Assembly (NCBI RefSeq): GCF_046630445.1 | Contig: NC_092333.1 | Coordinates: 719,936,001-720,000,000, forward strand | DNA: 64,000 nt | Source of the DNA: Rutidosis leptorrhynchoides | Taxonomy: Eukaryota > Streptophyta > Magnoliopsida > Asterales > Asteraceae | Direction of reading: 5' to 3' | Part shown: one piece after another, positions 48,365 to 57,605 of the stretch | Layout: every line of letters starts with the position of its first letter | How positions within the stretch are numbered: the stretch's first letter is position 1 | The notes under the pieces: model-generated | Database searches by the model: none | What the model was told of the DNA's origin: nothing | What the model saw: the letters and a program-made list of their open reading frames with translations, nothing else | Translations under genes and position numbers: made by a program

Positions 48365-49899
48365 TATAGTTCCGTTGGTGATTTCTATGATTTTTATTAT
48401 TTATTATTTCTATTTATTTATGTTTGAACACATTATATTTTGATACTTTTATGTAAGTTTAATATTTTTATTATGTTGTACTAATATTTCATATTTGATT
48501 TGAAAGTGGGATTTAAAGTCCCATTTCAAATTACCATGCATGTTTATATTTGTATGTATGTATATTTTCAATTGTACACAACAGGGTAAAACATCGCATT
48601 TTCAAAGACTGACATTAAGTTCAACAAAAGCTAGTACTTTTGACGACAAAACGAAAAACAAATGTGATGTAACAACAAGACGGAATGAACAAATGATGTG
48701 CACCATTTATCATTCAGCAAACAAACGCCAATATGTTTGGAAACTTTGGTAAAATTTAATCATTTTTCTACGCTAATCACCCTCAATAATTTAAATTGTT
48801 ACTGATTTCTTGCAAATGAGGGCATTGCAAGATCTTAAGTGTGGGAAGGGGTTAAATTCTTTCGGATTTTTAAAATTTTAAATTTATACACTTGGTTACC
48901 ATTAAAAATACTAGTAACGCAGTAGTTGTATTAGAATCTAGTGCTCTTTGATAATAAAGAACAGCCCTAGTCTTATATACTGACTACCCAATTCTAGTAA
49001 AAATTTTCAAAATTTTCAATTAAATGAACTCAAAATCATGTTTATACATATTTATGAACGATAAAACTAGGTGTTAACACCGAAAATATTGTTACCTCGG
49101 AAAGGACATAAATTGAGAAACAACCCAAAACGCTTGAATTCATTTAAGAATGGAATAGTGGAGAATAAAAAGACAAAGAAAAATTTAACTAAAATCCAAG
49201 TGTGGGAAAAATTTACCAACTCATTTAAAACATATGTCACATATTTTTGTAACAAATAATTGAAGATGCTTTTGCTTTAGACTAAACTAAACAGTTTTAC
49301 CCGATTTACTGTAATATATTTGAAAGAAAGATGGATCTACACGATGAATCAATTTCATCATTAAAAGGAAGTAAAGTCTTCCGAAAAAGAAACGCGCTTC
49401 ATGATTTAGGTCAGGAAGTTGTCGTCCAGACCAGCTGTAGGTTGACGAAAAACCTTGAAAAGTTATCTCTAAAATCAGTAGGAAATCCACGGACCTCAGC
49501 ATCAAACAGGGTCGCCAAGTGGTCAGACTTATCCTAACCATGAGAGGATCTGTCTCGTAAAATGGAGAGGGCGCCGTGCAAATTAGCTTGATAAGACTAA
49601 TGAATCAGATCCCCAGAAAGGATAATCTCCTTAAAAGATCAAAAATCAGCTTTTAAGACTGATATTACTCAATCCTTGAGATTGACTTTTAAAGATTGAG
49701 AATTACAAACTCATGGAATTCGATGATATCTAAACTCGAGCTTGAACGAGAAAATATTTTGATCAAAATTATAAACCGATTTGTTTTCTGAAAAACCCAT
49801 TTTTAATGCTTTCATTACCATTGAACGTAAAATCCTAGGAATTCACCTGGAATTCATTAGGTCACCTGAGCCAAAGATTTTGCTTCCCCCCGCTTCCCC
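48365..49899 (+). other. 3' untranslated region of element B
   Basis: About 1.5 kb without a credible ORF. It contains AAGTGTGGGAAGGGG-type and CAAGTGTGGG phrases that are common downstream of Athila-type ORFs. It ends in a pyrimidine-rich run (TGCTTCCCCCCGCTTCCCC) next to the LTR; a conventional purine tract is not evident at the boundary. Confidence 0.6.
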
Positions 49900-51820
49900 T
49901 GATAATGCTAAAAACGAACATATATTTCATAGAATTATCCCTCAAGAAAGACAAGCTTTTAGTTGCAATTGTTCTATTTACAAGTGATATTCGTTTAAAT
50001 AATAAAAGGTGAAGACAAAAGACAGATTCGACGAATTGAAGACACAAATGACCAAAAAGCTCAAAAGTACAAAGTACAATCAAAGTGGTTCAAATTATTG
50101 GTGAGAAACGTCTCAAAATTACAAGAGTACAAGCCGTAAAATGCAAAATACAAGATATTAAATTGTACATAAGGACGTTCGAAAATCCGGAACCGGGACC
50201 AGAGTCAACTCTCAACGCTCGACGCAACGGACTAAAAATTATGAGTCAACTATGCACAAGAATATAATATAATATTTAAATAATTATATAAATTATTTAT
50301 ATATTATATATATTTAAAAATAACGTCGACAAGAAAGAAAACAAATCAATCTGAGCTGTCCCAGATGGCCATGCGATCGCATGGCCTGGAGGTGCATTTT
50401 CCATACGATCACATGGCAGTAGGTAGCAGGCCACATTTCTATAAATTCGCAGTTTTGGTTGATAAAAAAAATATATATCTTTTTCTTTTCTCTTATCCTA
50501 TGTATCAAATATCACTCCAAGTATTAATATCAATTTGTAATTTTAATTTTAAGTTAGTGATAATAATAAGGTTAGGTTAGTCGAATGTCTTAAGGTTTTG
50601 CAAGTTGAAACTCTGTCCGTGTACCACTACGCTATTAATATCCACTGTAAGTTATGTTTAATTTTATTGTTAAATTAATGTCTCGTAACTAAGTTATTAT
50701 TATGCTTATTTAAGACGAAGTAATCATGATGTTGGGCTAAAATATTAAGACGGGGTAAATGGGCTTTGTACCATAATTGGGGTTTGGACAAAAGAACGAC
50801 ACTTGTGAAAATTAGACTATGGGCTATTAATGGGCTTTATATTTGTTTAATTAAATGATAGTTTGTTAATTTAATATAAAGATTTACAATTGGACGTACC
50901 TATAAATAACCATATACACTCGATCGGACACGATGGGCGGGATATTTATAAGTACTAATAATCGTTCATTTAACCGGACACGGGAATGAATTAATAGTCT
51001 ATGGACTTATTAAAACAGGGGTGAATTGTGTACAAGGACACTTGGCGTAATTGTTAACAAAGTATTAAAACCTTATTATAGTTTAAGTTCCCAATTAGTT
51101 GGAATATTTGACTTCGGATATAAGGATAATTTGACGAGGACACTCGCACTTTATATTTATGACTGATGGACTGTTATGGACAAAAACCAGACGGACATAT
51201 TAAATAATCCAGGATAAAGGACAATTAACCCATGGAAATAAACTAAAATCAACACGTCAAACATCATGATTACGGAAGTTTAAATAAGCATAATTTCTTT
51301 ATTTCATATTTAATTGCACTTTGAATTATCGCACTTTTATTTACTGTCATTGTATTTAATTGCACTTTTAATTATCGTACTCTTTAATTATTGTCATTTT
51401 ATTTATCGCACTTTTATTTATCGCAATTTCATTATCTTTATTTATTTTACGCTTTAAATTAAGTTATTTTTAATATTTTACATTAGGTTTTAACTGCGAC
51501 TTAAGTTTTAAAATCGACAAACCGGTCATTAAACGGTAAAACCCCCTTTTATAATAATAATACTACTTATATATATTTTTGTATTTTTACAATTATAAGT
51601 TAAAAATATAGCGTTAAACTTGGCGAGTTCCCTGTGGACGAACCGGACTTACTAAAAACTGCACTACTGTACGATTAGGTACACTGCCTATAAGTGTTGT
51701 AGCAAGGTTTAGGTATATCCATTCTATAAATAAATAAATAACTTGTGTAAAATTGTATCGTATTAAATAGTTTTTCGTAGTAAAAATATAACTATTTTGT
51801 ATACACCTCTACGCACATCA
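49900..51820 (+). repeat. 3' LTR of element B (1,921 bp)
   Basis: It begins TGATAATGCTAAAAACGAAC and ends CGCACATCA, matching the A LTR ends, in B's orientation and at B's 3' end. Everything to its right is host sequence. The five bases TCCCC occur on both sides (49,895-49,899 and 51,821-51,825), so a solo LTR inserted independently is the alternative. I prefer the 3' LTR reading from position and orientation. Confidence 0.82.
50367..50416. repeat. Palindromic word pair in the element B LTR
   Basis: A 20-bp perfect palindrome around CATGCGATCGCATG lies at 50,367-50,386, and a degenerate copy (CATACGATCACATG) starts at 50,402, 32 bp from the first. It is the word of the B spacer pair and occupies the LTR position where A carries its own word. 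Confidence 0.9.
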
Positions 51821-51837
51821 TCCCCCCGATTGGTTAC

Positions 51838-51851
51838 TTCCCTCTTGATCC

Positions 51852-51929
<78 letters not shown>

Positions 51930-51946
51930 TTTTAATCAAGAGGGAA
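51838..51946. repeat. (TA)36 array inside a 12-bp inverted repeat
   Basis: TTCCCTCTTGAT at 51,838-51,849 is mirrored by ATCAAGAGGGAA at 51,935-51,946. Between them lies a pure (TA)36 run (51,855-51,926). The unit of about 109 bp can fold into a long hairpin and may be a small foldback element. It abuts the B insertion site. Confidence 0.75.
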
Positions 51947-52470
51947 TACACGTGCACGTACGCACGCGCGCACACACATAATCAAAATTTCAATTTTTTA
52001 TTTTTTTTTTGTTGAAAAAATTTATCTTTTTAAGGTGTCTTAATATGTAAATAGAAGAAAACACAAAAATCGATGATGACTTCACTTCAACTCTAGTTGG
52101 AATACATTTACACATACATATACAATAACAGTCATCACAGAACTATAGAATAATAATAACATTCATCATGATAAATGTTATTACTCGAGCGTTTTCTGGT
52201 TAATATAATAACATTCATCACAAAGTGTATTTTTTTAAATGTTTATATTTTTACGTGATCTTGACATTCATAACTAACTTTTATTTAAAAAATATATATA
52301 TAAAAAAATTAGCATAAAAAACTATTAAAGTGATTAGAGCTTAGACATGTCAAGAAGGGTGAGTATTTAGGTTAGGTAAAACGGACCATTTTTTGAATGG
52401 GTCGAAAGGATCTGGTCCGGATTGTGGTTCGAATCAACATGTAACTTTTATGTTCACTTATCGCTTCTTC
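51947..52470. other. Intergenic host sequence
   Basis: AT-rich sequence with a short alternating purine/pyrimidine run near 51,951-51,978. I see no gene or recognisable element. Confidence 0.5.
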
Positions 52471-52958
52471 TTATCCAGCTTTCGGACCACCAATGGTATT
52501 TTGATAGCAAGATGTGTAGATATTGAACCGTGCACAATTGTCCTTGATTCGGAAGGTGCAGATGGATGTTAGCGAGTAGAGGTAATTTGGTTTATTTTTT
52601 GTTCTTTTAATTTATTATTGTTGTTATTTTAATTATTGGTTGGTTATAATTTTTTATTTATTTATTTTTTTTTTTAAGTCAACTAATTAAACCACAGTTT
52701 AAAATAACCATTGGTTTAAAATAAAAAAAATTGACCCAAAAAGTAAAATAAAATAACCAACCAATAATTGAACATAACAACAATAATATTTTAAAAGAAA
52801 AAAGTTAAACCAAATTCCCTCTTCTGGTTCACGCCCATCTGTACCCTTTGAATCAAGCGCAAATGTTCACAGTACAATATCCACACATCTATTATCCTTA
52901 AACATTCCACACTATGTTATCCGGCTTTCGGACCACCAATGTATAACATAGTGTGGAA
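52471..52958. repeat. Compound foldback element with flanking direct repeats
   Basis: A long imperfect inverted repeat runs from about 52,500 to 52,900: left-arm phrases such as GATGTGTAGATATTG and ATTATTGGTTGGTTAT reappear inverted as CAATATCCACACATC and ATAACCAACCAATAAT. It is bracketed by a 25-bp direct repeat with one mismatch (52,471-52,495 and 52,917-52,941). The right direct repeat is itself the loop of a hairpin with perfect 16-bp arms (52,905-52,920 and 52,943-52,958). This looks like a MITE-like foldback; the family is not recognised and there is no coding capacity. Confidence 0.7.
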
Positions 52959-53698
52959 ATTTTGGAACATAAACTATTTTAATAATACATGTATATTTAA
53001 GTAACGTACCTCCACTTTGGGGAGTCACGACATAAGACACACCGTGCTATGCAAGTTTCATTTGTTGTTTTGAAGGGAATGTTTGTAAGTTTGAATATAA
53101 TCAAATTTGGGTGATTTGAGGGGAGATCCATGTATGCCTAAAGAACATATGTGGTCAGGAATAGGCTATTTTAAGGGAATTAAATTCGAGTTATAATTTT
53201 GTAGTCTGTTTTATGAGTTCTTATGATATAGATCATCACCAGGAAACACTTGATATTTGATGTATGTTTTTCACTCCATTTCAAACAGTATTGTTTTATT
53301 GATAAGAATTTCTAGGTCACTGCATAAAAAGAACAACCAAAAACTCTAGAACATCAAATTTTAGATTGTTAACGGTTCTGTATAAAAGTTATACAAGCAA
53401 CCAAAACGTACATGACGATCCGTGGCCTATGATGTGTACATTTACATTACTTAATGTCAACAAGTTATTTGTTACGGAGTATCATATATGGTCTATAAAC
53501 TGCTTATGACAGAACTTCTAAAGTGCATATATCATAATATACAAAGCGTTAAAGCTGCAATTTCTAGAGAGTGGTATTAGAAAAGAAAAGATAGAAAAGA
53601 TAATATATGAAAACAAGAAGGCACGTTGTTAATATAGGCGAGTTAGGGTTTGTAGTTTAGTTATTAACTCATATTCATTTCCCTTGTAATCTCTCAAA
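52959..53698. other. Intergenic host sequence
   Basis: About 740 bp without a supported gene, repeat or RNA. It precedes the kinase fragment; no N-terminal kinase segment (glycine loop) is found in it. Confidence 0.5.
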
Positions 53699-54097
53699 TT
53701 GGATATTCAAGAAGCATTTAGTATCACCGAGGCGTGTGCATCATCGTGTAATTTGCGGGATTATAGGAAGAAGCATAGACGTGTATCACTCAAGACTATG
53801 AAGAATTGGTCTAGAGAGATTTTGAAAGGGTTTGAACATCTCCATACTCATGAACCGTGTATTATTCATAGGGATTCTGTATATTCACTTAAAATCACAT
53901 TTGAGAAACAATTAATATGTTTTCTGGTTAAGATTGGTGACTTGGGTTTAGTAGCAGTAGTAGGGAAGAGCCGAACCATGTTGCTCTTACATTATTGGGA
54001 AATGTACACCCGAGTATATGGCTCCGTAGTGGATATTTATTCATTTGGAATGTGTTTGCTTGAAATGGCCACGATGGAAATACTTACTGTACTGTGA
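53699..54097 (+). pseudogene. WNK-type protein kinase fragment
   Basis: An open stretch of about 130 codons resembles the middle of plant WNK (with-no-lysine) kinases: [22 protein letters not shown] (hinge and alphaD/E region, where WNKs read ITE(M)FTSG.LR.YRKKH), a [15 protein letters not shown] helix, CIIHRD, then [11 protein letters not shown] (DFG region, DLG as in WNKs) and [16 protein letters not shown]. The catalytic loop is damaged: after HRD the conserved LKCDNIF is absent and replaced by unrelated residues. The activation segment between DLG and the PEMY-like part is also much altered. There is no ATG at the start, no glycine loop and no C-terminal lobe end. A near-repeat of GCTTGAAATGGCCACG follows just downstream. 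I read it as a decayed host gene copy. Confidence 0.75.
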
Positions 54098-55393
54098 ATG
54101 TGACAATATTGCTTGAAATGGCCACGTTGTGGTCACTAGCGTGTGATTGTGCTGTGGAGATCAACAGTGAAGGGAATGATTGTACTTTGTAGTCCCTAAC
54201 ATATCTTGTGTATATACTTATATTTTTCACATTCATTGATTTTTGCGCATTTGGTTTACCCTTGATCAATTAGCTGTTAGATGATGTTGAAACAAAGTAT
54301 TCCAATGGTTTGAAGTTAAATGAATAAATGCAATGATTTTTCTAAGAATTAATTAGGGCTTGTAAGAAGCTAGGCCTATATTTGCTTTCTTTCCTATTTC
54401 AACATCTTTTCATATACTTGCTAATCAAAATGCTGAATGTTTGAACTTTGAACCTTTGACTTGCATCTTAACGTATATTGACACCCTAGCCCCACAGACT
54501 GACAGACGCGTACACAACCCATAGCTAGGTATGTTCTTAATACAAGCCCATACACCACTTGAGATATAGTCCCACAGTTACAACCAAACACTTTTAGCCA
54601 AGATGACCGTTTTGTTATCTCTGCCTCATGAAATTTGTTCTTGATACAAGCTGATACACCACCCAAAACACATCCCACAAGTTGATGCGAAGTTTCCAGT
54701 TAAAATCTCAACATTAAAGATTCATCAAGTGCTATACTTAAAAGTAAAATACAAATTGGTAGTAGGATTTTCAAACAAATTACAGATTTGATAAATATGT
54801 CAACCGTTAAATGTTATACTACAGAATATGCTAATAAAGTAACTATAGATTACAATTTCTAAGCTTCTAACATTAACTGTTTTTTTTAATGGAGGAACAC
54901 AAAGTAGGAGTTAAACCTTTTGCTAAAAAGGGGTAAGAAACATGGGAAAATATGAAATAAACTATAAAAAAAATTCACGCCATTACGGGCGTATTTTATG
55001 CATTTAAAATACAAATACGGACTCTTGGCCTTTTAGAGAGCATTTAAAATTAGCATAAACGAGCAGAGATGTCCGCGCGTTGTCGCGATAATTAGTTTAC
55101 TCTATATTTTAAACACCGTATCGGTGGTTATCAGTGGTTCATAATTACGATATGAACATTGACGATTTGTACAAATATTTTATTAAATGATAAGTAAGAA
55201 AAAAAGTATATACACCTCAAAATAGTTTTTATAAAATAGGTTAATTAATAATAATAAAATAAAATAAAAACAAAAAAAATTATTAAAGAGGTTTAAAATG
55301 AAAAAAAAAAAAAATTAAAAACAAAAAAATTAGATGAAGAGTGACTTGGCCTTCCACATTTAGTATGTTTACATTTATTTAGTACGAAGTATA
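54098..55393. other. Intergenic host sequence
   Basis: About 1.3 kb. A weak direct repeat (TGTTCTTRATACAAGC...GATACACCAC) occurs near 54,529 and 54,640. A minus-strand frame at 54,421-54,678 shows no recognisable domain and is not called. The part after 55,180 is very A-rich. Confidence 0.5.
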
Positions 55394-55602
55394 TTTTATT
55401 TAGACAAAATTGCTGAAATAGTCCATGTGGTTTGTACCAAAATGCTGGTTTCGTCCCTATGCTTTTTTTTATGGATTTGGTCCCGGTGATTTGTAAAAGT
55501 TGCTGATTTAGTCCCTCTGACCGACGGCCGTCAAAAAACTCCGTTAACTCCAGTCATGTGCCAAACATGTGAGGGTATTTTCGTCTGTTTCTTTCGTTTA
55601 TT

Positions 55603-55650
55603 GACAAAATTGCTAAAATCGTCCCTGTAGTTTGTACCAAAATTGCTTAA
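55603..55650 (+). repeat. Second copy of the MULE terminus
   Basis: GACAAAATTGCTAAAATCGT and the following 28 bases repeat the first 48 bases of the transposon end with a few differences, 200 bp inside the left end and in the same orientation. Confidence 0.75.
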
Positions 55651-56671
55651 ACGGTCCCTGTGATTTCTTCAACTCTTTCTTCCTCTTCTCTAAACCTTCT
55701 CCACCCAAAAATGATGAACCATAATATTGTGCATCAATTAATTCACAGCACCTTCAAAATAAATTGCATGTCCCTCAAATTAATTTGCATCATTTTTTAT
55801 CTATCATTCAAGTTCATATTACATAAACCCATAAATCAATCTTCAATCTATCATCTAATTAAAACTAAAAAAACATATGCAAAACTAAATCCAAATTCAT
55901 CACGTAATCAAACCAAGATTCAACACCAAATCATATGTAATCAAAAAAAAAAAAAAACATTCATTAACACATTTAAAAAATAATCTCATATTGAAAACAA
56001 ATATTGAGGTTAACAAATCCACCCATCTATTCCATTCCATACATTAAAAAAAGAACACATTATAAAATTGAGAAACAAGATCCATTGTTTACATTATATC
56101 CTAACATGATTCTTTTACAACAGAAGAAAACATCGGCTAATTTGAATACATCTCAATTTAATTAATTGAACTCAAACTGAACTTCTGCTAATTTGTGAGA
56201 ACTTCTCGAGAGGGACAGTAGAAAACATCACAAACAATAACAAATTCAATACATCTCAAATAAACTCCAACTCTTTTTCAAACCAGATCTACATAAATAT
56301 TTTACTATCACTTTCGCTTTCAATTTTTCTTTATAACACCAACCTCACTTTATTTTCCAAACCAAAAGCAAACCTGAAACATGGGTAACACAGTTCGATT
56401 TTCGGCGGAGATGATTGGAAAAGACAGAATCAGATTTTCGATGGAGATACCACTAACCGGAACTCCCATCGTTAACGATAGTTCAATATTTAGAGTTTGA
56501 TCTATGGTTCGATTTCTGCAACAGCGAGATTTAGGGATGAACTTGCGGTATTATAACCGGAATCAACTCTGAAAGATTGATGATTGGTCCCCGGGGGACG
56601 GTGGTGGTTACGGGTTTGGCGGTGGTGGTTATGGGTTTTGAAGATGGTTGGGTTACTTGCTTGATCTTTTA

Positions 56672-56904
56672 GGCTCTGTTCCAGAGTTTATTAATAAGAG
56701 AAATGAAATAAAGTGAAAGGGAATGAAAGGGAGGGGATTGGAATCTTTTTAATTTGGAAGGAAGTGTAGAAGGGAAAATTAGGCATAATAATCACTTCCC
56801 TTCCTTTCCCTTCATTCCAACACAAAACTCTGGAACACCAATTCGTTTTATTTTCCTTCCATCTCATTTCTTTTCTCTCCAAAATAAGACTCTGGAACAA
56901 AGCC
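56672..56904. mobile_element. PIF/Harbinger-type (Tourist-like) MITE nested in the MULE
   Basis: A 233-bp element with terminal inverted repeats GGCTCTGTTCCAGAGT and ACTCTGGAACAAAGCC and a 3-bp TTA duplication (56,669-56,671 and 56,905-56,907). The arms stay complementary well into the interior. TTA duplication and GGC...TGTTC ends fit the PIF/Harbinger group. There is no coding capacity. Confidence 0.82.
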
Positions 56905-57605
56905 TTAGGTTTGAGATCTGGATAGTAGATGAAAGAAAAAGGGTGAGAAAATGAGATACCACTACCGATCGTGTTATATAAGTGGGTTTCTTAAATTAGA
57001 GTAACAGCACCTCAAATGTTCTTTGTTTAATGGGTTTATTTTCATGTTTAATTGTTTATTAATGTTATTGATTGAATTAGGGAAAAAAAAATTAGATGAA
57101 AAGAAAGACAAGTAGAGCTATGGTTGTTGGGTTTTAATCTTTAAATACATACCAGGTTCTATTTTTATTTTTATTGAAGTGATTTGAATTTACTTAATGG
57201 ATCTAGTGATTTTAACTTGGTTTTAGTTTTTAGGGTTTAAATGGTGTTGATTTGGGGAAGATGAATATATTCAAGTGATAAAATTAAAAGATAAAAGGAA
57301 AATAAATAATAAAAATGACGAATTTACCCTCATGTGAGTGGCATGTGACTAGAGTTAACGGACTTTTTTAACATCCGTCGGTCAGAGGGACGAAATCAGC
57401 ACCATTTGCAAATCACGAGGATGAAATCCATCAAAAAAAATTACGAGGACTAAATCAGCATTTTGGTACAAACCACAGGGACTATTTCAGCAATTTTGTC
57501 TTTTATTTATTTATTAAATATAATAATATAATTATTTAATGTGATTAATGTGATATATGCCCGGGGTTTAGACCACTCCTTGTTATCTTCAAATGTCAAT
57601 CACAA

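Larger units (their letters stand above)
12796..51820 (+). mobile_element. Element B: old Athila-type element that hosts the nest (interrupted four times)
   Basis: The visible pieces of B on the + strand are RNase H-integrase (12,796-14,357), integrase tail (24,019-24,305), zinc-knuckle ORF (24,475-24,852), spacer and leader exon (to 26,252), env-position ORF (36,771-38,423 and 48,117-48,364), 3' untranslated region (48,365-49,899) and 3' LTR (49,900-51,820). Each matches element A in the corresponding order. The 5' portion lies beyond the left end of the window, on the far side of A. It is broken, with several interruptions in pol besides the four insertions. It must be older than A, C, D and E, because all four lie inside it. 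Confidence 0.9.
55403..57500. mobile_element. MULE-type DNA transposon, non-autonomous, with 9-bp target duplication
   Basis: The two ends are inverted copies beginning GACAAAATTGCTGAAATAGTCC and similar for about 190-200 bp (55,403-55,600 and 57,310-57,500). The 9-bp target duplication TTTTATTTA stands at 55,394-55,402 and 57,501-57,509. Long terminal inverted repeats with 9-bp duplications are the mark of Mutator-like elements. There is no transposase. A second, shorter copy of the terminus lies at 55,603-55,650. The interior around 56,340-56,660 is more GC-rich and Gly-codon-like, which could be a captured host fragment, but I cannot identify a source. A MITE is nested inside. The right end is 96 bp from the ATG of the PPR gene. 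Confidence 0.85.

Noticed and set aside
54421-54678. 85-codon minus-strand frame with several cysteines
   Set aside because: No signal peptide, no regular cysteine spacing, and a local direct repeat explains part of it. Judged a chance frame.
56754-56954. Short frames on both strands across the MITE
   Set aside because: They arise from the inverted-repeat structure of the PIF/Harbinger-type MITE.
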